Of a stretch of DNA of 20,630 nucleotides, positions 6,956-13,813 are shown piece after piece. Position 1 is the stretch's first letter, and each line of letters opens with the position of its first letter. Source of the stretch: Bacillota bacterium (GTDB lineage: Bacteria > Bacillota > Clostridia > Peptostreptococcales > Anaerovoracaceae); the NCBI GenBank assembly GCA_016283945.1, contig JAEENW010000115.1:1-20630 (forward strand), in the 5' to 3' direction. Under the pieces are notes generated by a model that saw only the letters and a list, made by a program, of their open reading frames with translations, was not told the DNA's origin and ran no database searches. Both the position numbers and the translations under genes were made by a program.

Positions 6956-7018
6956 GCGTTCCGGCGTACGTCTTGCCGCGCAGGCGTCTCGCGCCAGGCG
7001 CTTTACCGCGTTCCGGCG
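6956..7018. repeat. Short direct repeat between CDF and sirtuin genes
   Basis: GCGTTCCGGCG occurs at 6956-6966 and again at 7008-7018, 52 bp apart, in a very GC-rich spacer. Function is unknown; it may be a small duplication. Confidence 0.35.
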
Positions 7019-7019
7019 C

Positions 7020-8141
7020 TCAGCCCGAGATGTCCACGTCTCCGATGATGTTCAGATCGTAATCCGGATAGGCTTCGGCGACCTCTCTCCTGAGGGTCTC
7101 TATAGCCTCCCCGCGCTCTGCCTTGAAGTCCAGCACCGCGTCGAAGCGCAGGGTCTTTCTGACCGTGTCGGCGTAGAAACCGTGCATCTGCAGCACCCAG
7201 TCGTGGGACAGTACTATCTGCTGCACGCGGTCGCGTATCATCGAGGCTTCGTCGTCGGTGGTGTTGTAGGAATAGACTCCGACTCCGGTCACTATGACCC
7301 CGGTCTCGGAGTAGACCCTCGATTCTATCCTGCGCGTGAGCCTGTCGACCTCCTCTACGGTCATGGTGTCGGGGAGCTCGATGTGCAGCGACGCGAGCTC
7401 GCGGTCGGGGCCGTAGTTGGTGATGAAGATGTCGTAGGTCCCCCTCACGCCGGGCTCCTCGCTTATGATCTCCTTGATGCGGGCTACGACCTCGTCCTCA
7501 GCCCGGTGACCGAGTATGTCGTCGAGGGTCTCCTGCATCATCTCAAGACCCGCCTTGATTATGAAGCCGGAGATGACGACGCCAACCCAGGCCTCGAGGG
7601 ATATCCCGGAGAATGTGAAGATCAGCGCGCTCACGAGTACGGAGAAGGACAGGATAGCGTCGAAGCTCGCGTCCGAGCCGGAGGCTATGAGGGCGGTGGA
7701 GTTGACCTTCTCGCCCTGGGCCTTGACGTAGCGGCCGAGCAGGATCTTCGCGGCTATCGCGACCGCGATTATGACCAGCGACACTGTGCCGTATTCGGGC
7801 GTCTCCGGGTGGAGGATCTTCTTGACGGATTCAACCGCGGAGGTTATGCCGGCGTAGAGCACGATTGCGGAGACCAGCATCGCGCTCAGGTACTCGACCC
7901 GGCCGTGGCCGAGCGGGTGCTTTTTGTCAGGCTTGCGCGAGGCGATCTTGGCGCCGATGATGGTGATGACCGACGAGAGGGCGTCGGACAGATTGTTGAC
8001 CGCGTCCAGTATGACGGCTATGGAATGCGACAGTACGCCGACCCCGGCCTTGAAGGCCGCGAGCAGTATATTGACCGCTATGCCCGTGAGGCTGGTGCGC
8101 ACGATGACGCGGTCCCTGTCGGTGGTGGTTTTGCTGCTCAT
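7020..8141 (-). CDS. Cation diffusion facilitator (CDF) metal exporter
   Basis: A 373-residue proton-coupled divalent metal exporter of the inner membrane. Six hydrophobic segments fill the first 215 residues or so. TM2 carries ILDAVNNLSDALSSV and TM5 carries SGSDASFDAILS (DxxxD), the transport-site positions; between TM2 and TM3 is the family signature KPDKKHPLGHGRVEYLSAM. The Asn-rich TM2 site (N-x3-D) is unlike the HxxxD of zinc exporters and closer to manganese-type CDFs, so Mn is a possible substrate, but this is tentative. The cytoplasmic tail of about 160 residues exceeds the usual 90, with a second metal-sensor-like domain (near 290-373). Start: AAGGAGAT before the ATG. Its promoter (extended -10 at 8179-8187) lies back to back with the two-component genes and overlaps OmpR-type repeats. 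The sirtuin follows in the same direction. Confidence 0.92.
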   Translation of the reverse strand: MSSKTTTDRDRVIVRTSLTGIAVNILLAAFKAGVGVLSHSIAVILDAVNNLSDALSSVITIIGAKIASRKPDKKHPLGHGRVEYLSAMLVSAIVLYAGITSAVESVKKILHPETPEYGTVSLVIIAVAIAAKILLGRYVKAQGEKVNSTALIASGSDASFDAILSFSVLVSALIFTFSGISLEAWVGVVISGFIIKAGLEMMQETLDDILGHRAEDEVVARIKEIISEEPGVRGTYDIFITNYGPDRELASLHIELPDTMTVEEVDRLTRRIESRVYSETGVIVTGVGVYSYNTTDDEASMIRDRVQQIVLSHDWVLQMHGFYADTVRKTLRFDAVLDFKAERGEAIETLRREVAEAYPDYDLNIIGDVDISG

Positions 8142-8178
8142 TATGTATCTCCTTGCAAAAGCTCAATTATTTCCAGAT

Positions 8179-8187
8179 ATTATATCA
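8179..8187 (-). promoter_or_regulatory. Extended -10 promoter of the CDF-sirtuin operon
   Basis: TGATATAAT on the minus strand is a perfect extended -10. The -35 position (8202-8207, ATTAAG, 17-bp spacer) is poor and coincides with the first CTTAAT repeat of the neighbouring operator. Transcription would start near 8172. Confidence 0.6.
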
Positions 8188-8201
8188 CTTTGCCCGCTCT
8201 C

Positions 8202-8241
8202 CTTAATAGCTTCTTAATCATTTGAATACTTTCTTCTTAAC
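8202..8241 (+). promoter_or_regulatory. OmpR/PhoB-type operator repeats
   Basis: CTTAAT at 8202-8207 and 8213-8218 are exactly 11 bp apart, one helix turn; a third copy, CTTAAC, is at 8236-8241, 23 bp further. Direct repeats at 11-bp spacing are how OmpR-family dimers bind. The response regulator encoded next belongs to this family, so autoregulation is likely. The first box overlies the -35 of the divergent CDF promoter. Confidence 0.5.
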
Positions 8242-8252
8242 CGGAAGCGTAG

Positions 8253-8258
8253 GATAAT
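8253..8258 (+). promoter_or_regulatory. -10 element of the two-component operon
   Basis: GATAAT matches the -10 consensus at five of six places and sits 25 bp before the response-regulator start. The matching -35 (TTTCTT, 8230-8235) is weak and adjoins the third operator repeat, as expected for an activated promoter. Confidence 0.4.
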
Positions 8259-8283
8259 GACAGCGTGAAGGACAGGAGGCAGC

Positions 8284-8979
8284 ATGTACAGCATTCTAAT
8301 CTGCGACGACGACAGGGACATAGTCAGCGCCCTGAAGATATATCTGAGCGACCCCGAATACCGCATCATCGAGGCATTCACGGGCAGGGAGGCGGTCGAG
8401 GCCGCTGAGCGCGAGGAGATCCATCTGGTGCTCATGGACATAATGATGCCCGAGATGGACGGGATCTCGGCGATGGTCAGGATAAGGGAGAAGAGCAACG
8501 TCCCCATCATCCTCCTCACCGCGAAGAGCGAGGATTCGGACAAGATCCTCGGGCTGACGGTGGGCGCGGATGACTACATCACCAAGCCCTTCAATCCGGC
8601 GGAGGTCACGGCGAGGGTGCGCTCGCATCTTCGCCGCTACACCCAGCTCGGCAGCAGTGTCAGGGGCTTCGAGCGATACGTCGTGGGCGGGATAGAGCTC
8701 GACGATGCCGCCAAGGAGGTATTCCTGGACGGGGAGCCCGTCTCGCTCACGCCCAAGGAGTACGAGATACTGAAGTTCCTCATGGCGGGTTCGGGAAAGG
8801 TCTTCTCCCCGGCGGAGATCTACAAGGGCGTCTGGAAGGACGAGCCCTACGGAGCCGAGGGGACGGTCGCGGTGCACATCAGGCACCTTCGGGAGAAGCT
8901 GGAGTACGATCCCGCGGATCCCAGATACCTCAAGGTGGTCTGGGGCCAGGGCTACAAGATCGACAGGAACGGGAGGTGA
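8284..8979 (+). CDS. Response regulator, OmpR/PhoB family
   Basis: A 231-residue two-component transcription factor. The receiver domain fills residues 1-120: acidic pocket Asp8-Asp9, phosphoacceptor Asp52 in LVLMDIMMPEMDG, Thr79 in IILLTAK and Lys101 in DYITKPFNP. The winged-helix DNA-binding domain follows (about 130-231), with GIELDDAAKEVFLDGEPVSL, the LTPKEYEILKFLM helix and the recognition helix region GTVAVHIRHLREKLE, ending VVWGQGYKID. Start: GGACAGGAGG before the ATG. It is four bases ahead of its sensor kinase, whose ribosome site GGGAGGTGA overlaps its stop. The 11-bp-spaced repeats upstream suggest it controls its own operon and perhaps the divergent metal exporter. The inducing signal is not evident from sequence. 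Confidence 0.94.
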   Translation: MYSILICDDDRDIVSALKIYLSDPEYRIIEAFTGREAVEAAEREEIHLVLMDIMMPEMDGISAMVRIREKSNVPIILLTAKSEDSDKILGLTVGADDYITKPFNPAEVTARVRSHLRRYTQLGSSVRGFERYVVGGIELDDAAKEVFLDGEPVSLTPKEYEILKFLMAGSGKVFSPAEIYKGVWKDEPYGAEGTVAVHIRHLREKLEYDPADPRYLKVVWGQGYKIDRNGR

Positions 8980-8983
8980 GCTT

Positions 8984-10621
8984 ATGAAAAGCGGCATCAG
9001 CGGAAACATGGCGCTCAAATGCGCCGCCTTCATCGGGGCGGTGATCAGCGCCGTCCTCGCGGCGTTCTGGTTCCTCTGGGGTGTGCTCGCCCCGGAGATG
9101 GGGATGGAGATGAAGAGCTCCGTCCGTGAGATCATCGGCGTGGAGCCGGACATCGGAGGATCTTTCCTTCGCGGAGGGCTCTTCGCTCTGCTCTTCATCG
9201 TCCTCTTCGCGTTCCTCATGAGCTCTGCGGGCCATCGCCCCGGAAGCGCCGGGCCTCAGCCCGGATGGGCCGGAAGGGTGCCCTTCGACGTGATACTCGC
9301 TTCGGCGGCAGCGTTCATCGTCCTGACTGTCTACGTATCCATTGAATGCGCCGAGCAGGCGTGGTACATCGACAGGCCTGATCTCCTGCCGCTCTCGGCG
9401 GCAGCCGGCGCGGCGCTCTCGCTGGCGGCCGTGCTCGGGACCTGCATGAGCTTCGCCGCGAGGGTCAAGCTCGGCGGATGGTACAGGAACACCGTCTGCT
9501 TCATGGCCGTAAGCCTCGCGTGGAGGATCGTGAAGGCAGGCGCAGGGCTGTCCTGGCGGGCACTGAAAGCGCTGTTTTCCGGCATCCTCAAGTGCCTCAG
9601 GAGCTTCGCGACCGGCGTCCGCGGCCTCGTCTCCGCAGTCCCGCTGGTGTGGAAGGGCATCATCGTTCTCTGCGCGCTCTGGACAGTCGAAGCGGTGCTC
9701 ACATTCGCCGGGCGCGATTCGTATGCGTTCATATTCTGGATCCTGCTGCGCGCCGCTCTCCTGGCTTTTGCGGTATATTTCCTCGCCTCCATGAGGCTGC
9801 TCGAGAGAGCCGGCCGGGCGCTCGCTGCCGGCGACCTCTCATACCACGTGGAATCCGCGAAGCTTGCCCCCCTGCTCAGGGGACACGGCGAGGATCTCAA
9901 CTCCATAGCCGCGGGGATGAACCTCGCAGTGGAGGAGAGGCTGAAGAGCGAGCGCTTCAAGACTGAACTCATCACGAACGTCTCGCACGACATCAAGACC
10001 CCGCTGACCTCGATCATAAACTATTCGGAGCTGATAGCGAGGGGCGAGGGGGGCGAAGAGGACCGCCGCGAGTACGCCTCTGTCCTCAAGCGCCAGTCCG
10101 AGAAGCTCAAGCGGCTGCTCGAGGATCTCGTTGAGGCCTCCAAGGCCTCGACCGGCAGCCTCGACGTCGCGCCGGCTCCGTCCGACGCCTGCGTGCTCAT
10201 CGACCAGCTCGAGGGCGAATACGCGGAGAGGACCGCGGCAGCCGCGCTGGAGCTCATCTGCAGCGCGCCCGAAGGGCCTGTGCGGATCATGGCCGACGGC
10301 CGGCGCATGCAGAGGGTCTTTGACAACCTCATGAGCAATGCGATAAAGTATTCACAGCCGGGAACGAGGGTCTATGTGGACCTCACGCTCGAGGGCGGAG
10401 ACGCCGTGATAAGCTTCCGCAACACCTCGCGCGCCCGCCTGAACGTGAGCGCCGACGTGCTGATGGAGCGCTTCGTCAGGGGCGACGAGTCGCGGACGAC
10501 CGACGGGAGCGGCCTCGGGCTGTCGATAGCCAGGAGCCTCACGGAGCTCCAGGGCGGGAGCATGTCGCTGGCGATCGACGGCGATCTCTTCAAGGCCGTA
10601 CTCAGGTTCCCATTGATATAG
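8984..10621 (+). CDS. Membrane sensor histidine kinase
   Basis: A 545-residue sensor kinase paired with the upstream regulator. Its first 275 residues hold about six hydrophobic segments (near 10-35, 64-82, 105-122, 137-157, 225-243 and 250-270) and only short loops, so it probably senses within or at the membrane rather than through a large outer domain. A HAMP-like linker (ALAAGDLSYHV) follows. The H box is NVSHDIKTPLTSIINYSEL with phosphoacceptor His335; the ATPase part has the N box DNLMSNAIKYS, the F-box-like MERFVRGDESR and the G box DGSGLGLSIARSL. All catalytic motifs are intact. Start ATG at 8984 follows a ribosome site overlapping the regulator stop. The next gene starts three bases after the stop. 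The architecture resembles Firmicutes envelope-stress kinases; a metal-related signal is possible because of the neighbouring CDF promoter. Confidence 0.93.
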   Translation: MKSGISGNMALKCAAFIGAVISAVLAAFWFLWGVLAPEMGMEMKSSVREIIGVEPDIGGSFLRGGLFALLFIVLFAFLMSSAGHRPGSAGPQPGWAGRVPFDVILASAAAFIVLTVYVSIECAEQAWYIDRPDLLPLSAAAGAALSLAAVLGTCMSFAARVKLGGWYRNTVCFMAVSLAWRIVKAGAGLSWRALKALFSGILKCLRSFATGVRGLVSAVPLVWKGIIVLCALWTVEAVLTFAGRDSYAFIFWILLRAALLAFAVYFLASMRLLERAGRALAAGDLSYHVESAKLAPLLRGHGEDLNSIAAGMNLAVEERLKSERFKTELITNVSHDIKTPLTSIINYSELIARGEGGEEDRREYASVLKRQSEKLKRLLEDLVEASKASTGSLDVAPAPSDACVLIDQLEGEYAERTAAAALELICSAPEGPVRIMADGRRMQRVFDNLMSNAIKYSQPGTRVYVDLTLEGGDAVISFRNTSRARLNVSADVLMERFVRGDESRTTDGSGLGLSIARSLTELQGGSMSLAIDGDLFKAVLRFPLI

Positions 10622-10624
10622 CCT

Positions 10625-11107
10625 ATGATCATCCATCCTTTCCCGCCGCTCTATTCGGCGGACTCCAAAACGCTCATCCTCGGCTCCTTTCCCTCGGTAA
10701 AGTCCAGGGAGCAGGGCTTCTACTACGGCCATCCGCAGAACCGCTTCTGGAAGGTGGCCGCGGCCGTGTGCGGCAGGCCGGTCCCTGAGACCGTAGAGGA
10801 GAAGCGCCTTCTGATACTGGAGAGCGGGCTCGCGCTCTGGGACAGCATAGGAAGCTGCGAGATCACGGGCTCCTCCGACGCCTCGATCAGGAACGCCGAG
10901 CCCAACGACATCGCCGGGCTGCTCGCCGGCTCCGGGATAGAGCGCATATTCTGCAACGGGACCCGCTCATGGGAGATCTACATGAAGTACCAGTACCCGC
11001 TGACGGGGATAAAGGCGGTGAAGCTGCCCTCGACCAGCCCCGCGAACGCCGCCTGGAGCCTCGAGAGGCTCATCGAAGCCTGGAGGGTGATCGGGGAAGG
11101 GAAGTAA
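10625..11107 (+). CDS. DNA-deoxyinosine (hypoxanthine) glycosylase, UDG superfamily
   Basis: A 160-residue base-excision repair enzyme of the uracil-DNA glycosylase fold, matching the hypoxanthine-DNA glycosylase group (family 6). Motif A is ILGSFPS (residues 18-24); YYGHPQNRFW (33-42) follows, containing the Asn expected to be catalytic; FCNGTRSW is the central strand, and LPSTSPANAAW (from 134) is the C-terminal DNA-intercalation motif. It would remove hypoxanthine formed by adenine deamination in DNA. It begins three bases after the kinase stop with no clear ribosome site of its own apart from weak purines, so it is probably translated by coupling, at modest level. Its place as third gene of a two-component operon is unusual and may put repair under the sensed stress. 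The terminator at 11163-11194 closes the unit. Confidence 0.87.
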   Translation: MIIHPFPPLYSADSKTLILGSFPSVKSREQGFYYGHPQNRFWKVAAAVCGRPVPETVEEKRLLILESGLALWDSIGSCEITGSSDASIRNAEPNDIAGLLAGSGIERIFCNGTRSWEIYMKYQYPLTGIKAVKLPSTSPANAAWSLERLIEAWRVIGEGK

Positions 11108-11162
11108 AAGAGAAGCGTCTGAAAGGCGCGGGGCACACTAAAAGCAAGGCGTGAAGTATATT

Positions 11163-11194
11163 AAAAGCGCGGACCCTTCCGGATCCGCGCTTTT
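11163..11194. terminator. Bidirectional terminator between convergent operons
   Basis: AAAAGCGCGGA (11163-11173) pairs with TCCGCGCTTTT (11184-11194) around a 10-base loop that can add two CC/GG pairs. The A4 and T4 flanks let it end both the two-component operon (plus) and the codBA operon (minus, whose last gene stops at 11226). Confidence 0.85.
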
Positions 11195-11225
11195 CTGTTG
11201 TTTTAATAAAGAGGAAGCAGGCTTT

Positions 11226-12452
11226 TTACAGCAGCGGCTCGCTCACGCCCTCAAGCCCCGCGAGCTCGAGGAGCAGCAGGAACGCCCTCTGGGGTCCCTT
11301 GTAGGCGTCCTTGGGGTTGAACCTCTCGGTGACGGCGTGGCCGTCGATCTGGGTGCCGCCGCGTCCTACCGCGATGCCGGGGATGCCCATGCTCAAGGGG
11401 ATGTTCGCGTCAGTGCTGCCCGAGATCAGCTTGGTCTCGTAGCCTGCCCAGTCGTTGGCAGCGGCAGCGGCGAGGACTATGGGAGCGTCGTCGGGGAGGC
11501 CGCCGCCCGGGCGGTCGCTGACGATCTCCTTGGACAGGGTGAGAGTCTCGGTGGGATGGTTCCAGCGAGCGAGCTCCTCCTGAAGACCTTCCTCGACGGC
11601 CTTCTCGACCTTCGCGCGGAGATCCTCGAGTATTGCTCCGTCCGCGGAGCGCATGTCTATCATCATGGAGGATTCGGCCGGGATGGCGTTGATCGAGACT
11701 CCGCCGCTCACGACGCCCACGTTGAAGATGGTCTTGGGCTCGTCGGGAACGCGGATCTCGGCGATCTTCGCGATCGCCCTGCCCATGGCGTTGTTGCTGT
11801 TGGGGATGCCGAAGGACAGCAGGGCGTGGCCGCCGCGTCCTCTGAACATGTACTTGACCTTGTGGCCGGCGGTCGCGGTCCTGCAGACCGCTCCCGGTGT
11901 GGTCCCGTCGATGGAGACGAGAGCGCTTATCTCGGAGGCGTGCTCCTTGAAGATGTTGCGGATGCCGTAGAGATCGCCCATGGTCTCCTCGCCGACGTTG
12001 CCGACGAACCAGATGTCGCCCTGTGCCCTTACGCCGCAGGCGCACATCGCTTTCGCGATCGCGAGCACCTCGACCATGCCTCTGGTGTCGTCGCAGATGC
12101 CGGGCGCCCAGATCCATCCGTCCTCCTTGACGGTCGGCGTGCAGTCGACGTCAAAGCTGAAGACGGTATCCATGTGGCCGGAGATGACGACGGTGGGGCC
12201 GTTTCCTGTGCCCTTGAGCACTCCGATGACGTTGCCTACGCTGTCCATCCTGACCTCGTCGAGGCCGGCGGCGCTCATCATCTCGAAGAATCTGGCGGCG
12301 CGCTTCTCCTCGTGCCTGGAGGGCGACTTGATCGCGACCAGCTCGAGCTGCTCGTCGAGCGTCTCCTTTTCGTGGGCGTGGATGTGCTCGAGGACCTTTT
12401 TGACCTCGTCCTTTGCCGCGAGGGTCTCTATAACTTTAGATAGATCGTTCAT
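11226..12452 (-). CDS. M20-family metallopeptidase/amidohydrolase
   Basis: A 408-residue zinc-dependent hydrolase of the M20 family (ArgE/DapE/CPG2/PepT group), cytoplasmic. Metal and catalytic motifs in order: VVISGHMDTVF (His and Asp), APGICDDTRGMVEVL (bridging Asp), VGNVGEETMGDLYG (catalytic and metal Glu pair) and SGSTDANIPLSMGIPGIAVG. A dimerisation insert, with FRGRGGHALLSFGIPNSNNA, lies between. The start was set at 12452, not 12494: AAGGAGCT sits five bases before it, and the upstream extension has no ribosome site. The family hydrolyses peptide or N-acyl/N-carbamoyl bonds; the exact substrate is unknown. It is the third gene behind the PyrR-type attenuator, 115 bp after codA, with a big hairpin between. 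A part in pyrimidine or ureide breakdown is possible from context, but the sequence is closer to peptidases than to the HyuC carbamoylases. Confidence 0.88.
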   Translation of the reverse strand: MNDLSKVIETLAAKDEVKKVLEHIHAHEKETLDEQLELVAIKSPSRHEEKRAARFFEMMSAAGLDEVRMDSVGNVIGVLKGTGNGPTVVISGHMDTVFSFDVDCTPTVKEDGWIWAPGICDDTRGMVEVLAIAKAMCACGVRAQGDIWFVGNVGEETMGDLYGIRNIFKEHASEISALVSIDGTTPGAVCRTATAGHKVKYMFRGRGGHALLSFGIPNSNNAMGRAIAKIAEIRVPDEPKTIFNVGVVSGGVSINAIPAESSMMIDMRSADGAILEDLRAKVEKAVEEGLQEELARWNHPTETLTLSKEIVSDRPGGGLPDDAPIVLAAAAANDWAGYETKLISGSTDANIPLSMGIPGIAVGRGGTQIDGHAVTERFNPKDAYKGPQRAFLLLLELAGLEGVSEPLL

Positions 12453-12480
12453 TTTTAGCTCCTTGGATGAAATAAAGATG

Positions 12481-12539
12481 AGCGGCAGGCGCACGCGGCG
12501 CAGGGGGGAGGCGCCGCATTGGAGGCCGCGCCTGCCGCT
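12481..12539 (-). other. Large intercistronic stem-loop between codA and the M20 gene
   Basis: A perfect 12-bp outer stem, AGCGGCAGGCGC (12481-12492) with GCGCCTGCCGCT (12528-12539), encloses an inner GCGGCGC/GCGCCGC stem (12495-12501 with 12511-12517). It lacks a clean U-tract. It would block 3' exonucleases and stabilise upstream codBA mRNA or partly limit read-through into the M20 gene. Confidence 0.6.
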
Positions 12540-12567
12540 GCATAGGGGATTGGCTATTATTTTAGGA

Positions 12568-13803
12568 TCAGAAGAGGACCTTTTTCTCGGCGGGGATGGC
12601 CTCGGCGAGCTTCCTTCCGTCCTTGACGGAGAGGACGACCGCGGAGTCGCGGTTCAGCGCGTCGTAGTAGTTCTTCGCGTCGAGTGCGATGAAGCTCGCG
12701 GGCTTGCCGGCCTCGATGCCGTAGCTGTCCTGGATGTGCAGGGTCCTTGCCGCGTTGGTGCTTATGAACTTATAGCTGTTCATGATGTCCTCGTAGCCCA
12801 TCATCTGGGTCACGTGGAGCCCGAGGAAGACCACGTCTCTGAGCGAGCCGCTGCCCATCGGGTACCAGGGATCGAAGATGTCGTCGTGCCCGAAGGAGAC
12901 GTTGAGTCCCTCGGCGGTGAGCTCCTTGACCCTGGTGACGCCGCGCCTCTTGGGGTAGGTATCGACCCTGCCCTGGAGGTGGGTGTTGACCAGCGGGTTG
13001 GCTACGAAGTTGATGCGGCTGAGCTTGAGCAGCCTCATGAGCCTCAGCATGTAGGCGTTGTTGTAGGAGTGCATCGCGGTGGTGTGGCTCGCGGTGACCT
13101 TGTCGAAGAGGCCGAGCTCGAGCGCCCTGCAGGCGACGGTCTCAAGGCCTCTTGAGGCCTCGTCGTCGATCTCGTCGCAGTGGACGTCCACGAGCCTGTC
13201 GTTCTCAGCGGCCAGCTCCAGCGCGAAGTTCAGCGACTCGACGCTGTACTCCCTGGTGAACTCGTAGTGGGGGATGGCGCCGACGCAGTCGGCTCCCATC
13301 TCGACGGCCTTCTTCATGAGCTCCTTGCCGTTGGGGAAGGAGAGTATGCCGTCCTGCGGGAAGGCCACGATCTGGATGTCCATCCAGTCCTTCAGGTCCT
13401 CCCTGAGCTCGAGCATGGCCTCCATGGCCATGAGCTTGGGATCGGTCACGTCGACGTGGGTCCTGATGTGCTGTATGCCGTTGGCGGCGTACATGCGCAC
13501 GACCTTGTTGACTCTCTCGCGTATGTCGGACTTGCTGAGCTTGGGCTTTCTCTTCTCCCAGCAGGCTATGCCCTCGAAGAGGGTGCCGGACATGTTCCAG
13601 ACCGGGTCGCCCGCGGTGAGGGTGGCGTCGAGGTGCACGTGCGACTCGATGAACGGGGGAAGCACGAGCCTTCCGCCGAGGTCCACGACTTCCTCGCCCG
13701 GATCGGCTTCGAGCTGGCTGCCGATCTCAGCGAACTTTCCGTCCTTTACGCGGATGTCGGAAAGCGTGATCGAGTTCTCGATGTAAGCGTTCTTGTAGAG
13801 CAT
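12568..13803 (-). CDS. codA: Cytosine deaminase
   Basis: A 411-residue amidohydrolase, close in pattern to E. coli CodA over its whole length. It converts cytosine to uracil and ammonia in the cytoplasm. Active-site residues sit at a constant six-residue offset from those I recall for E. coli: His55 and His57 in ESHVHLD, Gln150 in AFPQDGI, His208 and Glu211 in DVHCDEIDDE, His240 in ASHTTAMHSY, Asp307 and Asp308 in FGHDDIFDPWYP. The stretches RTHVDV, IPHYEFTREY and FVANPLVN are also CodA signatures, so this is not a generic dihydroorotase or hydantoinase. AGGAGG lies just before the ATG and overlaps the codB stop, ten bases apart, so the two are coupled. Control is through the PyrR-type attenuator ahead of codB. 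Confidence 0.96.
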   Translation of the reverse strand: MLYKNAYIENSITLSDIRVKDGKFAEIGSQLEADPGEEVVDLGGRLVLPPFIESHVHLDATLTAGDPVWNMSGTLFEGIACWEKRKPKLSKSDIRERVNKVVRMYAANGIQHIRTHVDVTDPKLMAMEAMLELREDLKDWMDIQIVAFPQDGILSFPNGKELMKKAVEMGADCVGAIPHYEFTREYSVESLNFALELAAENDRLVDVHCDEIDDEASRGLETVACRALELGLFDKVTASHTTAMHSYNNAYMLRLMRLLKLSRINFVANPLVNTHLQGRVDTYPKRRGVTRVKELTAEGLNVSFGHDDIFDPWYPMGSGSLRDVVFLGLHVTQMMGYEDIMNSYKFISTNAARTLHIQDSYGIEAGKPASFIALDAKNYYDALNRDSAVVLSVKDGRKLAEAIPAEKKVLF

Positions 13804-13813
13804 GAGTATCCTC

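Noticed and set aside
6181..8141. Sirtuin as part of a defence system (ThsA, DSR or Sir2-Argonaute type)
   Set aside because: It is a single-domain, normal-length deacylase next to a CDF transporter, with no partner such as a TIR, HerA or Argonaute gene.
7182..8225. Open frame opposite the CDF gene
   Set aside because: Shadow of the CDF frame; the product is Gly/Asp/Val-rich with no family pattern, while the minus frame has complete transporter motifs.
11151..12443. Plus-strand open frame opposite the M20 gene
   Set aside because: Begins in a terminator region, has no ribosome site and gives a low-complexity product. The M20 frame is clearly the coding one.
12453..12494. Upstream ATG at 12494 for the M20 gene
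   Set aside because: The extra 14 residues would run out of the hairpin, have no ribosome site, and a well-placed AAGGAG supports the ATG at 12452.
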